Shown here: positions 29,120 through 40,216 of the stretch, piece after piece | Numbering within the stretch: the first letter of the stretch is position 1 | How the letters are laid out: each line of letters opens with the position of its first letter | Source: Actinomycetospora lemnae | GTDB taxonomy: Bacteria > Actinomycetota > Actinomycetes > Mycobacteriales > Pseudonocardiaceae | Assembly: GCF_028737315.1 (NCBI RefSeq) | Contig: NZ_JAQZAO010000002.1 | Location: 248,001 to 312,000 of the forward strand | Direction of reading: 5' to 3' | Length of the DNA stretch: 64,000 nucleotides | The notes under the pieces: generated by a model | Told to the model about the DNA's origin: nothing | What the model saw: the letters and a program-made list of their open reading frames with translations, nothing else | Databases searched by the model: none | Translations under genes and position numbers: made by a program

Positions 29120-29246
29120 TCCCGTCCGCCCGATCGGGCGATCGGGACATCGGGGACGGACGTCGCAGCGGAGCACCGGGCGCTCGCGGGCCGCCGGGGC
29201 GCGCGGCATGATCGGACGCCCTGGTGATCGTCGGGAGGAGCACGAC

Positions 29247-29705
29247 GTGTCCGAACCGGCCCCCACCCGCACCGGTGACGTCGCCGTCGGCGTGGACGGC
29301 AGCGACGGCTCCCGCGCCGCGCTCGCGTGGGCGATGGACGAGGCCGCGCGCCGGGGCGTCGCGGTGCACGCCATCACGGCCTATGCGGGCCCGGACGTGT
29401 GGTCGACCGCGGAAGGGCTCGTCCCCGACGCCCGGGTCCTGCACGACGCGGCCCAGCGCGAGGTGGCCGCCGCGGTCGAGGAGGTCTCCGCGGCGCGCCG
29501 CGAGCGCGGGCTGGCGGTGCCCGAGGTCCGGACCGAGGTCGCCATGGGGCCGGCGTCGACCGTCCTGCTCCACCACGCGCGCGGGGCCTCGGTCCTCGTC
29601 GTGGGCCACCGCGGGCGCGGCGGCCTGGCCAGCCGGTTCATCGGCTCGGTCGGGCTGAGCGCCGTCATCCACGCGGACTGCACGGTCGTGGTGGTCCGCG
29701 ACTAG
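29247..29705 (+). CDS. Universal stress protein, UspA family
   Basis: A 152-residue single Usp domain with GVDGSDGSRAAL at the N-terminal strand and the ATP-binding signature GHRGRGGLASRFIGS. The GTG at 29247 is favoured because GGGAGGAG lies just upstream; an ATG at 29208 would add 13 unrelated residues. It is convergent with the benzoylformate decarboxylase gene five bases away. Second Usp in the window; the two are only distantly alike. Confidence 0.93.
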   Translation: MSEPAPTRTGDVAVGVDGSDGSRAALAWAMDEAARRGVAVHAITAYAGPDVWSTAEGLVPDARVLHDAAQREVAAAVEEVSAARRERGLAVPEVRTEVAMGPASTVLLHHARGASVLVVGHRGRGGLASRFIGSVGLSAVIHADCTVVVVRD

Positions 29706-29710
29706 CGACC

Positions 29711-31279
29711 TCAGGCCACGATCACGTCCAGCACCACCGGCCCCGGCGAGCGCAGCGCCTCGGCGAGGGCGGGCTCGAGCTCGTCGGGACGCTCGACGCG
29801 CACGCCGGCGACGCCCTGCCCGGCGGCGAGCGCGACGAAGTCGAGGCCCGGCAGCGCGGTGCCGACGGGCTTGGTGATGCCGAAGTGCTCGGCGAACTGG
29901 TCGAGCGCGCGGTAGCGGGCGTTGTGCACGACGACGACGGTCAGCGCCACCCCGAGCTGCGCGGCCGACCACAGCGCCTGGATGCCGTACATCGCGGACC
30001 CGTCACCGACCAGCGCCACCACCCGCTCCGGGCGCGCCAGCGCCATCCCGACCGCTGCGGGCAGCCCGTGGCCCAGGCCGCCGCTCGCGCACGTGTAGAA
30101 GCTCGCGGCGCGGTCGAACGGCAGGTGCGCGTGCATGGGGCCGCGGGTGGCGGGCGCCTCCTCGACGACCACCGAGTCCGCGGGCCGCAGGTCGGCGAGC
30201 GTCTGCAGCAGCAGCTCCTCGGTGATGACGTCCCCGTCGGCGGCGACGCGGCCGGCCGACACCCCGGGCGCGGGAAACGGACGCCGCGGCGGCGTCGGCC
30301 CGGCGAGCAGCGCGCGCACCCCGTGGCGTACCCCGGTGACGATCGACGTGCCGACCGGCGTCCACGCCGCGTGCGCCGGGTCCTCGGTGAGCTGCACCAG
30401 CGTGGTGGCGTCGGGGACCGCGGTGTCGCCCGGCACCGCGCCCTCGGTGTGGAACGGGAAGACCGGCGAGCCCAGGACGACGACGACGTCGTGGGCGTCG
30501 AGGGCGGCGCGGATGCCGTCGTGCGCGGCGGGCAGGAAGCCGCCGAAGAGCCGGTGGCGCTCGGGGAAGCCGCAGCGCGGCGACATGGGCGCGACGTACA
30601 CGCGCGCGGCGTGGCGCTCGGCGAGGGCGACGACGTCGTCGAACGCCCCGTCGCGGTCCACCTCCCCGCCGACGACGAACGCCGGCGCGCGGGCGGCGGC
30701 CAGCTCGTCGGCGACCTGCGCGAGCGCCTGCGGGTCGCCCGCGACCGTCCCGACCACGGTGTGCGGGGGCACGGCCGGCGCGGGCTGGTCCCAGTCGTCG
30801 ACCGGCACCGAGACCAGCACCGGCCCGCACGGCGGCGTGGTGGCGACGTGGATCGCCCGCGCCAGCGTCGCCGGCACGTCCGCGGCCCGCGCCGGCTCGC
30901 GGCTGTACTTGACGTAGGGCTCGGGGAACTCCGCCGGGCGCTCCGCGAACAGGAACGGCTCGCCGACGAGCAGCGAGCGCGCCTGCTGCCCCGCGACCAG
31001 CACGAGCGGCGTGCGGTTGCGGAAGGCGGTGAACACGTTGCCCAGCGCGTGGCCCACGCCCGCCGCGGAGTGCAGGTTCACCAGCGCCGCGCGGCCCGTG
31101 CCCTGGGCGTAGCCGTCGGCGGCGCCCACCGCGACGGACTCCTGCAGGCCCAGCACGTAGCGGAAGTCGTCGGGGAAGTCCCGGAACATCGGCAGCTCGG
31201 TCGAGCCCGGGTTGCCGAAGATCGTCGTGATGCCGTGGCCGCGCAGCACGGCCAGGGACGCCTCGCGCACCGTCACCAT
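29711..31279 (-). CDS. mdlC: Benzoylformate decarboxylase
   Basis: Thiamine-diphosphate enzyme converting benzoylformate to benzaldehyde, the middle step of mandelate breakdown. The 522-residue protein keeps the active-site residues at the same numbers as the Pseudomonas enzyme as I recall them: S26 (GNPGSTE), E47 (LQESVA), H70 (LHSAAG) and the histidine of ERHRLFGGFLP. The TPP motif is GDGSAMYGIQALWSAAQ. No mandelate dehydrogenase, racemase or benzaldehyde dehydrogenase adjoins, so the substrate could be another 2-keto acid. The ATG lacks a clear ribosome site; a longer open frame to 31387 overlaps the neighbour's promoter. Confidence 0.88.
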   Translation of the reverse strand: MVTVREASLAVLRGHGITTIFGNPGSTELPMFRDFPDDFRYVLGLQESVAVGAADGYAQGTGRAALVNLHSAAGVGHALGNVFTAFRNRTPLVLVAGQQARSLLVGEPFLFAERPAEFPEPYVKYSREPARAADVPATLARAIHVATTPPCGPVLVSVPVDDWDQPAPAVPPHTVVGTVAGDPQALAQVADELAAARAPAFVVGGEVDRDGAFDDVVALAERHAARVYVAPMSPRCGFPERHRLFGGFLPAAHDGIRAALDAHDVVVVLGSPVFPFHTEGAVPGDTAVPDATTLVQLTEDPAHAAWTPVGTSIVTGVRHGVRALLAGPTPPRRPFPAPGVSAGRVAADGDVITEELLLQTLADLRPADSVVVEEAPATRGPMHAHLPFDRAASFYTCASGGLGHGLPAAVGMALARPERVVALVGDGSAMYGIQALWSAAQLGVALTVVVVHNARYRALDQFAEHFGITKPVGTALPGLDFVALAAGQGVAGVRVERPDELEPALAEALRSPGPVVLDVIVA

Positions 31280-31322
31280 GCCGGGCAGCCCATCACGGGC
31301 GGCGGCGGCACGCGAGGGCCCT

Positions 31323-31343
31323 CCCGGTGCCCGGAACACCGGG
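31323..31343. promoter_or_regulatory. Inverted repeat in the mdlC-DUF488 divergent gap
   Basis: CCCGGTG and CACCGGG (loop 7 bases) sit between the two divergent starts. TACCCC at 31344-31349, just before the GTG at 31356, could be a -10 box for a leaderless message. Confidence 0.35.
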
Positions 31344-31355
31344 TACCCCCGGCGC

Positions 31356-31895
31356 GTGGACACGCTCTGGACCGTCGGCCACGGCACGCTCGACGGCCCC
31401 GCGGTCGCGCGGCTCGTCGCGGAGGCCGGGGTCGCGGCGGTCGTGGACGTCCGCCGCCACCCCGGCAGCCGTCGCGACCCGTCGGTCGCCCGCGAGGCCC
31501 TGGGGCCGGTGCTCGCCGACCACGGCGTCGCCTACCGCTGAGACGAGCGCCTCGACGGGCGCCGCAGCCGCCCGGCCGACTCCCCCGACACCGCGCTGCG
31601 CGACCGCTCGTTCGCCGGCTACGCGGCCCACATGCGCACGCCGGTGTTCGGCGACGCCGTCACCGAGCTGCTCGCCGCCGGGGAGCCGACCGCGATCCTG
31701 TGCTCGGAGTCGGTGTGGTGGCGCTGCCACCGCCGTCTCGTCGCCGACCACGCCCTGCTCGTCCGCGGTGCGGCGGTCCGCCACCTGATGCACGACGGCC
31801 GGACGCCCGAGCACCGCCCCACCGACGGCGTCCGGGTCGCCGGGGAGCAGCTCGTCTACGACGACGGGCAGGCGCCGCTCCCCGGCACCGGGTGA
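31356..31895 (+). pseudogene. DUF488 family protein interrupted by one in-frame TGA
   Basis: The frame from GTG 31356 to the stop at 31893-31895 would encode 179 residues of the DUF488 family (VGHGTL, VVDVRRHPGSRRDP, then FAGYAAHMRTP, ESVWWRCHRRLVADH). It is broken by TGA at 31539-31541 (codon 62), after GVAYR and before DERLDGRR. Related proteins usually have Trp there (YRWDPRLGGRR style), so a single TGG to TGA change explains it. Both halves are otherwise intact in one frame. A recent nonsense mutation is most likely; a sequencing error or readthrough is possible. Confidence 0.85.
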
Positions 31896-31914
31896 TCAGG
31901 GCCCGGCCCAGGGC

Positions 31915-33219
31915 TCAGGGCTCGTCCACGAGGTCGCCCGCCAGGTACTCCTGGTAGGCGGCGAGGTCCAGCAGGCCGTGGCCGCAGTAGTTGAAGAGGA
32001 TGACGCGCTCCTCGCCCTTGGCCGTCGCGTCGTTCGCCTCCTGGATCACCGACGCGATCCCGTGGCCCGCCTCGGGCGCCGGCACCTTGCCCTCGACCCG
32101 CGCGAACAGCACGTTCGCCTCGAACACCGCCCGCTGGCGGTGCGCCACCGCCTCCATCCGCCCCTCGTGCACGAGCTTGGAGATGATCGGCGAGTCGCCG
32201 TGGTAGCGCAGCCCGCCCGCGTGGATGCCCGGCGGCACGAAGTCGTGGCCCAGCGTGTACATGTTCATCAGCGGCGTGAAGCCGGCGGTGTCGCCGTAGT
32301 CGTACTCGTAGCGGCCCTGCGTCAGCGTCGGGCACGACGCCGGCTCGGCCGCGAGCAGGCGCACCGACGGGTCGGGCAGGAACGGCAGCGCGATGCCGCC
32401 GAGGTTCGACCCGCCGCCGCACGGCGCGATGACGACGTCCGGGCGGGTCTCCCCCGCGCTCTCCAGCTGCTGCTGGGCCTCGAGCCCGATCACCGTCTGG
32501 TGCAGCAGCACGTGGTTGAGCACCGAACCCAGCGCGTAGTGGGTGTCGTCGCGACCGACGGCGTCGCGGACCGCGTCGGAGATCGCGGCCCCGAGCGAGC
32601 CGGGGTGGGACGGGTCGTCGATCGGGGACGGGACGACCGTGCCGCCCCAGGTCTCCATGATGACCTTGCGGTAGGGCTTCTGCTCGAAGCTCTTGCGCAC
32701 CATGTAGACCGCGCACTCGACGTCGTACTGCGCGCACGCGAACGAGAGCGCGGTACCCCACTGGCCCGCACCCGTCTCGGTGGTGAGCCGGGTGATGCCC
32801 TCCTTCGCGTTGTAGAACGCCTGCGGCACCGCCGAGTTCGGCTTGTGCGAGCCCGCGGGCGACACCGACTCGTCCTTGAAGTAGATGCGCGCGGGCGTGC
32901 CCAGCGCGGCCTCGAGCCGGCGGGCGCGCACGAGCGGCGTGGGCCGCCACAGGCGCAGGACGTCGAGGACCTCGCCCGGGATGTCGATCCAGGGGTCGGT
33001 CGCCATCTCCTGGCCGATGAGCTCCTGGGCGAACAGCGGCGCGAGGTCGTCCGGGCCGACCGGCTCCCGCGTGGCCGGGTGCAGCGGCGGGTCCAACGGC
33101 GCCCCGAACAGGTCCGACAGGTGCGGTGCGACGTTGAACCACGCCGTGGGCAGCGCGGACTGCGGGAGCGAGAAGCGGGTGTCTGTGGTGTCAGCTGGGG
33201 CCGCCATGGCCCGGATCAT
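31915..33219 (-). CDS. trpB: Tryptophan synthase beta chain, TrpB2 type
   Basis: PLP enzyme joining indole and serine. The 434-residue length, the N-terminal extension and the motif [19 protein letters not shown], with the PLP lysine, mark the TrpB2 branch and not the TrpA-dependent TrpB1. [14 protein letters not shown] is the phosphate-binding loop, and [12 protein letters not shown] forms the C-terminal substrate region. No trpA, trpC or trpD is nearby, so it is a stand-alone enzyme, perhaps an indole scavenger. The start may be ATG 33219 or ATG 33207; neither has a strong ribosome site. Confidence 0.92.
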   Translation of the reverse strand: MIRAMAAPADTTDTRFSLPQSALPTAWFNVAPHLSDLFGAPLDPPLHPATREPVGPDDLAPLFAQELIGQEMATDPWIDIPGEVLDVLRLWRPTPLVRARRLEAALGTPARIYFKDESVSPAGSHKPNSAVPQAFYNAKEGITRLTTETGAGQWGTALSFACAQYDVECAVYMVRKSFEQKPYRKVIMETWGGTVVPSPIDDPSHPGSLGAAISDAVRDAVGRDDTHYALGSVLNHVLLHQTVIGLEAQQQLESAGETRPDVVIAPCGGGSNLGGIALPFLPDPSVRLLAAEPASCPTLTQGRYEYDYGDTAGFTPLMNMYTLGHDFVPPGIHAGGLRYHGDSPIISKLVHEGRMEAVAHRQRAVFEANVLFARVEGKVPAPEAGHGIASVIQEANDATAKGEERVILFNYCGHGLLDLAAYQEYLAGDLVDEP

Positions 33220-33240
33220 GTCAGCTCGCGGGCGGGCGGG

Positions 33241-33585
33241 TCAGCTCTCCCCGCGCTTCGCGCGCAGCTTCGCGAGCGCCTCGTCCAGCAGGGCCTCGCC
33301 GTCGGCGTCCGAACGACGCTCCTTCACGTAGGCCAGGTGCGTCTTGTACGGCTCGGTGCGCTTGGCCGGCGGCGGGTTCTTCTCGTCGGTGTTGGCGGGC
33401 AGGCCGCAGCGCGGGCAGTCCCAGGTCGTCGGGATCTCGGCGTCCATCGCGAACGACGGGCGCGTCTCGTGCCCGTTGGAGCACCAGAACGAGACCACGG
33501 TGCGCGCCGCGCTCTCCCCGCGCTCGGACTCCCCCATGGGGCCCGAACCCACCCGGGTGCCTCGGATCGCGTTGCCAGTCGCCAT
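33241..33585 (-). CDS. rbpA: RbpA, RNA polymerase-binding protein
   Basis: An actinobacterial protein that binds RNA polymerase and the principal sigma factor and stabilises open complexes. It has 114 residues. The disordered N-terminal tail (MATGNAIRGTRVGSGPMGE) leads into the core with FWCSNGH ... WDCPRCGLPA, then the basic linker PPAKRTEPYKTHLAYVKERRS and the sigma-interaction helices. GGAGGTA precedes the ATG at a slightly long distance. It lies between TrpB2 and secG. Confidence 0.96.
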   Translation of the reverse strand: MATGNAIRGTRVGSGPMGESERGESAARTVVSFWCSNGHETRPSFAMDAEIPTTWDCPRCGLPANTDEKNPPPAKRTEPYKTHLAYVKERRSDADGEALLDEALAKLRAKRGES

Positions 33586-33641
33586 CGCCGGAGTACCTCC
33601 GCGTCCAGGGGCGGCCGGGCGCTCGGCACCCGGGCCACCCG

Positions 33642-33878
33642 TCAACCTTCGATCTTGACGAGCAGCCCCGTGCCGACGATCGAGATCAGCCAGATGGCCC
33701 CGACGAACAGGGTGAGGCGGTCGAGGTTCTTCTCGACGACGCTCGACCCGGCGAGGCTCGACTGCACCCCGCCGCCGAACAGCGACGACAGCCCGCCGCC
33801 CCGCCCGCGGTGCAGCAGCACCAGCAGCACCAGCAGCACGCTGGACGCGATGAGCAGGATGTCGAGGAACAGTCGCAT
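33642..33878 (-). CDS. secG: SecG, preprotein translocase subunit
   Basis: Small subunit of the SecYEG protein export channel. The 78-residue protein has two membrane segments (about 3-21 and 55-75) with the conserved loop GRGGGLSSLFGGGVQSSLAGS between them. The ATG at 33878 is the only canonical start in the right place; the nearest GGAGG is 14 bases upstream, rather far. It follows the glycolytic genes, as in most actinobacteria. Confidence 0.95.
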   Translation of the reverse strand: MRLFLDILLIASSVLLVLLVLLHRGRGGGLSSLFGGGVQSSLAGSSVVEKNLDRLTLFVGAIWLISIVGTGLLVKIEG

Positions 33879-33906
33879 GTCGGTGTCCGTGACCTCCGGG
33901 AGCCGA

Positions 33907-33926
33907 CCCCACCCGGCCGGGTGGGG
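33907..33926. terminator. Perfect GC palindrome between tpiA and secG
   Basis: CCCCACCCGGCCGGGTGGGG can fold into an 8-bp stem with loop GGCC. It lies upstream of secG and downstream of the larger element at 33962, in the gap after tpiA. Confidence 0.55.
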
Positions 33927-33961
33927 CTCTGGCCGTCCCGATGTGCGGGATCGGCGCTGGT

Positions 33962-34029
33962 GGTGCACGATACCCCGCCCCGGTCACGGTCCTGTCAGGA
34001 CCCGTCGGCCGAACGGGGCATCGTGCACC
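33962..34029. repeat. 68-bp nested palindrome after tpiA
   Basis: Outer arms 33962-33977 and 34014-34029 pair at 15 of 16 bases (GGTGCACGAT.CCCCG). Inside is a second perfect hairpin, GGTCC-TGTCA-GGACC. It starts five bases after the tpiA stop and probably ends the gap-pgk-tpiA transcript, but is larger than a normal terminator. Confidence 0.75.
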
Positions 34030-34034
34030 CGGCG

Positions 34035-34820
34035 TCAGGGCAGGGGGCCACCCGCAGCGAGGGCGCACAGCTCGGCGAAGCCCTCGGGGTCGAGGCTCGC
34101 CCCGCCGACCAGCGCGCCGTCGACGTCGTCGCTCTTCACGAGGTCGGCGACGTTGTTCGACTTCACCGAGCCGCCGTAGAGGATGCGCACGCGGTCGGCG
34201 ACCCCGGCGCCGTGCACCTCGCGGAGGCGCTCACGCAGCGCGTGGCAGACCTCCTGGGCGTCGGCGACCCCGGCGGTCTTGCCGGTGCCGATCGCCCACA
34301 CCGGCTCGTAGGCCACGACCACCTTGGCGACGTCGTCGGCCGACAGGCCCTTGAGCGCGCCGTCGAGCTGGCCCGTGCAGTGCGCCACGTGCCCGCCGGC
34401 GTCGCGGACCTCCTCGCCCTCCCCCAGGCACAGGATCGGCGTGAGGCCGTGGCGCAGGGCCGCGTGCACCTTGCGGTTGACCAGCTCGTCGTCCTCACCG
34501 TGGATCGTGCGGCGCTCCGAGTGCCCCACGACGACCCACGTGCACCCGAGCTTCGCGAGCATCGCCCCCGACACGTCACCGGTGAACGCCCCGGAGTCCT
34601 CGGGCGAGAGGTCCTGGCCGCCGTAGGTGATCGGCATCGAGTCGGCGTCGACCAGCGTCTGCACGCTGCGCAGGTCGGTGAACGGCGGGAGCACCGCGAC
34701 GTCGACGACGTCGAAGTACTTGCCGGGCAGGGCGAACGCGAGCTTCTGCGTCACCCCGATGGCCTCGAGGTGGTTGAGGTTCATCTTCCAGTTGCCGGCG
34801 ATCAGCGGCTTGCGCGCCAT
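34035..34820 (-). CDS. tpiA: Triosephosphate isomerase
   Basis: Interconverts dihydroxyacetone phosphate and glyceraldehyde-3-phosphate. The 261-residue protein has AGNWKMN (catalytic lysine), GHSERR (catalytic histidine), [12 protein letters not shown] (catalytic glutamate) and the phosphate loop [11 protein letters not shown]. The ATG shares one base with the pgk stop (TGATG), so it is coupled to pgk. Confidence 0.98.
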   Translation of the reverse strand: MARKPLIAGNWKMNLNHLEAIGVTQKLAFALPGKYFDVVDVAVLPPFTDLRSVQTLVDADSMPITYGGQDLSPEDSGAFTGDVSGAMLAKLGCTWVVVGHSERRTIHGEDDELVNRKVHAALRHGLTPILCLGEGEEVRDAGGHVAHCTGQLDGALKGLSADDVAKVVVAYEPVWAIGTGKTAGVADAQEVCHALRERLREVHGAGVADRVRILYGGSVKSNNVADLVKSDDVDGALVGGASLDPEGFAELCALAAGGPLP

Positions 34821-36054
34821 CAGGACTCCTCACCGGGGCGAGCGGAGCGATGGGAGGACTCGAGGACGGCGATGCCCGGCAGCACGTGCCCCTCGAGGAA
34901 CTCGAGGGAGGCCCCGCCGCCGGTGGAGATGTGGCCGAAGCGGCCCTCGTCCAGCCCCGCGGCCCGGATCGCCGACGCCGAGTCGCCGCCGCCGATGACG
35001 CTGAACGCGCTGGTCGACGCCACGGCCTCCGCGACGCCCTTGGTGCCCGCCGCGAACGGCTCCATCTCGAACACGCCCATCGGCCCGTTCCAGAACACCG
35101 TCGCCGCGTCGGCCAGCGCCGCACCGAACGCCGACACCGTCTCCGGGCCGATGTCCAGGCCGAGCCAGCCCTCGGGCATCTCCGACACCGACACCGTCCG
35201 GGTCTGCGCGTCCGCCGCGAACTCGGACGCGACGACCACGTCGGTGGGCAGCACCAGGGTGTCGGCGTACTTCGTCAGGAGCTCCCTGCACGTGTCGACC
35301 TGGTCGGACTCGAGCTTCGATCCGCCGACGTCGTGGCCCTGCGCGGCGAGGAAGGTGAAGCACATCGCCCCGCCGACCAGCAGCTTGTCGACCTTCGGCA
35401 GCAGGTTCGAGAGCACCCCGAGCTTGTCGGAGACCTTCGAGCCGCCGAGGATCACCACGTAGGGCCGCTCGGGGTCGCCGACGAGCCGGCGCAGCACCTC
35501 GGTCTCGCGGGCGACGAGGTCGCCGGCGTAGGCCGGGAGCTTGCGGGCCACCTCGACCACCGAGGCCTGCTCGCGGTGCACGACGCCGAAGCCGTCGGAG
35601 ACGAACGCGCCCCCCGGGACCAGCTCGGCGAGCGCGCTCGCGAGCTCCTCGCGCTCCCGGGCGTCGCCCGTCTCGCGGGGGTCGCAGCGCACGTTGGCGA
35701 GCACGAGCGCCTCGCCGGCCTCCAGCGCCTCGGCCTTCTCGTGCGCCGAGGGGCCGACGACGTCCTCGGCCAGGTGCACGCGCTGGTCGAGCAGCTGACC
35801 GAGCCGCGCCACCACCGGCGACAGGCTCATCAGCCGGTCGCGGCCCGGCGGCTCGCCGCCCTTCGGACGGCCCAGGTGCGCCGTCATGACGAGCTTGGCC
35901 CCGGCGTCGAGGAGCTTGCGGACCGTCGGCAGGGCGGCCTGGATGCGCCCGTCGTCGGTGATGTTCCAGCCGTCGAGGGGCACGTTGAGGTCGACGCGCA
36001 GCAGGACGAAGCGGTCCTGCACCCCCTCGCCGACGAGGTCGTCGACGGTCCTCA

Positions 36055-36055
<1 letters not shown>
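34820..36055 (-). CDS. pgk: Phosphoglycerate kinase
   Basis: Transfers phosphate between 1,3-bisphosphoglycerate and ADP. It has 411 residues with the family segments [37 protein letters not shown] and [13 protein letters not shown]. Both ends overlap neighbours by one base (TGATG with gap and with tpiA). The C-terminal tail [10 protein letters not shown] is encoded by GGGGCGAGCGGAGCG, a short sequence that recurs near 55009. Confidence 0.98.
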
Positions 36056-37223
<1,168 letters not shown>

Positions 37224-37227
37224 ACGC

Positions 37228-38217
37228 TCAGCGGTCGGCCATCTCCGACATCTCCTCGGTCACCACCGAGGACGTGTCCGGAACGCGCATGTCCTTGGCC
37301 TTCTTGTCGGCCATCGCGAGCAGGCGACGGATGCGCCCGGCCACCGCGTCCTTGGTCATCGGCGGGTCCGCGAGCTGGCCCAGCTCCTCCAGCGAGGCCT
37401 GCTCGTGCTCGACACGCAGGCGCCCGGCCTGCACGAGGTGGTCGGGCACCTCCTCGCCGAGCAGCTCCAGCGCCCGGTTGACCCGCGCCGACGCCGTCAC
37501 GGCCGCCTTCACCGAGCGGCGCAGGTTGGCGTCGTCGAAGTTCGCCAGCCGGTTGGCCGTCGCGCGCACCTCGCGGCGCATGCGGCGCTCCTCCCAGGCG
37601 AGCACCGAGGTGTGGGCGCCCAGGCGCGTGAGCAGCGCGCCGATCGCGTCGCCGTCGCGCACCACGACCCGGTCGGCACCGCGGACCTCGCGGGCCTTCG
37701 CCACCACGCCGAGCCGGCGGGCGGCGCCGACCAGCGCCATCGCCGCCTCCATGCCCGGGCACGTGATCTCCAGCGCGGAGCTGCGGCCGGGCTCGGTCAG
37801 CGAGCCGTGCGCGAGGAACGCCCCGCGCCACGCGGCCTCGGCGTCGCACACGCCGCCGGACACGACCTGCGGCGGCAGGCCCCGGACGGGACGCCCGCGC
37901 GGGTCGAGCAGGCCGGTCTGGCGGGCCAGCGAGTCGCCGTCGGTCGCGACGCGCACGACGTAGCGGGTGCCCTTGCGCAGGCCGCCCTGGGACAGGACGT
38001 GGACCTCGGGGTTGTGCCCGTACAGGTCGTGGATCTCGCCGCGCAGGCGGCGGGCGCCGGCGCCGGTGTCGAGCTCGGCCTCGACGACGACCCGCCCACC
38101 GACGATGTGCAGACCCCCGCCGAAGCGCAACAGGGCCGCCACCTCGGCGCGGCGGCAGCACGTCTTCGACACCGCGAGCCGGCTCAGCTCGTCCTTGACC
38201 GCTGCGGTCATGGCCAC
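37228..38217 (-). CDS. whiA: WhiA, sporulation/cell-division transcription regulator
   Basis: Regulator that combines a LAGLIDADG-like N-terminal fold with a C-terminal helix-turn-helix. With the GTG at 38217 the protein has 329 residues and begins (M)[15 protein letters not shown], the usual WhiA start; GGAGGA lies five bases upstream. An ATG two codons later would form an ATGA overlap with yvcK and is also possible. [17 protein letters not shown] and the HTH segment [20 protein letters not shown] are clear. The rapZ-yvcK-whiA trio is conserved across Gram-positives. Confidence 0.95.
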   Translation of the reverse strand: MAMTAAVKDELSRLAVSKTCCRRAEVAALLRFGGGLHIVGGRVVVEAELDTGAGARRLRGEIHDLYGHNPEVHVLSQGGLRKGTRYVVRVATDGDSLARQTGLLDPRGRPVRGLPPQVVSGGVCDAEAAWRGAFLAHGSLTEPGRSSALEITCPGMEAAMALVGAARRLGVVAKAREVRGADRVVVRDGDAIGALLTRLGAHTSVLAWEERRMRREVRATANRLANFDDANLRRSVKAAVTASARVNRALELLGEEVPDHLVQAGRLRVEHEQASLEELGQLADPPMTKDAVAGRIRRLLAMADKKAKDMRVPDTSSVVTEEMSEMADR

Positions 38218-39320
38218 CTTCGGTCCTCCTCCTGGTGCGGGCGGGGGTCGGCCCCGGGCACGGTGGCGCCGCCGTGGACGCCGTTCGTCGCTGCCCCGGC
38301 CGACTGCTCGACACGGTGGTGGGCGGCGTCGGCGAGGGCCTCGGCGAGGGCCTCGGGGTCGTGCCGGGGGCTGCCGTCGGAGGCCCCGACGGCGGTGAGC
38401 AGGATGTCTGCGCCGAACGCCTCGGCGCCGCGGCGCAGGCGGTCGGGCTCCGGGACGGCGCTGGTGTCCGCGACGACGACGTCGAGACGCAGACGGGGCG
38501 CGTGCGCCGCGAGCACCTCGAGGTGCTGCTCCGGCGAGAACCCGGAGGTCTCGCCGGGCTGCGGGGCGAGGTTGAGCACGAGGACCTTGCGGGCCTCGCT
38601 CTCGACCAGCGCCGTGAACAGCTCGGGGACCAGCAGGTGGGGCAGGACGCTCGAGAACCACGAGCCCGGACCCAGCGTGATGACGTCCGCGGTCCGCAGC
38701 GCCTCGACCGCCTCCGGGCACGCCTTGGGCCGGCGCGGGTCGAGGCGCACCTGCTGCACGCGCCCCGGCGTCGTCGCGACGGCGACCTGGCCGCGGATGC
38801 GGTGGGCGACGTCGCGGTCCTGATCGCCGCCGGCCGGGCCCGACCGGCGGGGCTGGATGCCGGTGACGTCGGCCTCGATGTCGACGGGCTGCGTGCTCAT
38901 CGGCAGCACCCGGCCGGTGACCCCGAGCAGGCGGCAGGCCTGGTCGAGCGCGGCCACCGGGTCGTCGAGGACCTCCACCAGCCCGGCCAGCAGGAGGTTG
39001 CCGACGGCGTGGCCCGCGAGCGCGCCGTGGCCGCCGTAGCGGTGCTCGAAGACCCGCTGCCACAGCGTGTTCTCCGGACCCGCGTTCTCCTGGCCGGCCA
39101 GCGCGCCCAGCGCCATGCGCAGGTCGCCCAGGGGCAGGATGTCCAGCTCGCGGCGGATGCGGCCCGACGAGCCGCCGTCGTCGGCGACCACCACGACCGC
39201 GGTGATGTCGTCGGTCAGCCGGCGCAGGGCCGTCAGCGTGGCGTGCAGCCCGTGGCCACCGCCGAGCGCCACGGCCCTGAGGGGCCTCCCCCCAGGGCGC
39301 TCCCCGTCGCCGGCGCTCAC
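38208..39320 (-). CDS. yvcK: YvcK/CofD-like gluconeogenesis factor
   Basis: UDP-sugar-binding protein linked to carbon metabolism and cell shape. It is 370 residues long with [42 protein letters not shown] and [19 protein letters not shown]-terminal tail of about 35 residues looks disordered. The GTG at 39320 overlaps the rapZ stop (GTGA) and the 3' end overlaps whiA. Confidence 0.95.
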   Translation of the reverse strand: MSAGDGERPGGRPLRAVALGGGHGLHATLTALRRLTDDITAVVVVADDGGSSGRIRRELDILPLGDLRMALGALAGQENAGPENTLWQRVFEHRYGGHGALAGHAVGNLLLAGLVEVLDDPVAALDQACRLLGVTGRVLPMSTQPVDIEADVTGIQPRRSGPAGGDQDRDVAHRIRGQVAVATTPGRVQQVRLDPRRPKACPEAVEALRTADVITLGPGSWFSSVLPHLLVPELFTALVESEARKVLVLNLAPQPGETSGFSPEQHLEVLAAHAPRLRLDVVVADTSAVPEPDRLRRGAEAFGADILLTAVGASDGSPRHDPEALAEALADAAHHRVEQSAGAATNGVHGGATVPGADPRPHQEEDRRWP

Positions 39321-40216
39321 TCGCGCCCCACGTCGCGGTGCGACACCGTCACGCGCACGCCGTCCTCGCCGGTCATGCGCCGGGCGAGCTCCTCGGCGAT
39401 CGCGACGCTGCGGTGCTTGCCGCCGGTGCAGCCCACCGCGACGGTCAGGTAGCGCTTGCCCTCGCGGCGGTAGCCCGCGCCGACCAGGCGCAGGAGCTCG
39501 AGGTAGCGCTCGAGGAACTCCTCGGCGCCCTCCTGGGACAGCACGTAGTCGGAGACCACGGCCTCGCGCCCGTCGTGCTCGCGCAGCTCGGGGATCCAGT
39601 GCGGGTTGGGCAGGAAGCGCATGTCGACGACGAGGTCGGCGTCGGGCGGCAGCCCGTGCTTGTAGCCGAACGAGACGACGGTGACGCTGTGCCCGACGTC
39701 GGCCGCGGCGTCGCCGAAGGCGCTCTCGATGGCCGTGCGCAGCTGGTGCACCGACCGGTTCGAGGTGTCGACGACGAGGTCGGCCTGGTCGTGCAGCGGG
39801 GCGAGCAGCTCGCGCTCGGCGCGGATGCCGTCCGACAGGCGCCCGTCGCCCTGCAGCGGGTGGGAGCGGCGGTTCGACTCGAAGCGGCGGATGAGCACGG
39901 CGTCCGACGCGTCGAGGAACAGCACCCGCGGGCGGTGGCCGCGGGCGTCGAGCTCCTTGATGACCGCCCCCAGGTCGGCGGTGAACGCGCGGCTGCGCAC
40001 GTCCATGACCACCGCGATCCGCGTGACCTGCCCCGACGAGCGCGCCCCGAGGTCGACCATCGTCTCGATCAGCTCGGGCGGCAGGTTGTCGACGACGAAC
40101 CAGCCGAGGTCCTCGAGCACCTTGGCGGCCGTGCTCCGCCCGGCGCCCGAGAGCCCCGAGACGATCGCGACCTCGATCCCGCCCGGGTGCGGGGGTGCCC
40201 CCGCCCGGTCCGTCAT
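39317..40216 (-). CDS. rapZ: RapZ/YvcJ family nucleotide-binding protein
   Basis: RNase adapter/nucleotide hydrolase family, 299 residues. The P-loop reads [12 protein letters not shown], with Arg in place of the usual Lys; I recall this as normal for actinobacteria. [57 protein letters not shown] and [10 protein letters not shown] are family signatures. The ATG overlaps the uvrC stop codon (ATGA at 40213-40216). Confidence 0.96.
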   Translation of the reverse strand: MTDRAGAPPHPGGIEVAIVSGLSGAGRSTAAKVLEDLGWFVVDNLPPELIETMVDLGARSSGQVTRIAVVMDVRSRAFTADLGAVIKELDARGHRPRVLFLDASDAVLIRRFESNRRSHPLQGDGRLSDGIRAERELLAPLHDQADLVVDTSNRSVHQLRTAIESAFGDAAADVGHSVTVVSFGYKHGLPPDADLVVDMRFLPNPHWIPELREHDGREAVVSDYVLSQEGAEEFLERYLELLRLVGAGYRREGKRYLTVAVGCTGGKHRSVAIAEELARRMTGEDGVRVTVSHRDVGRE

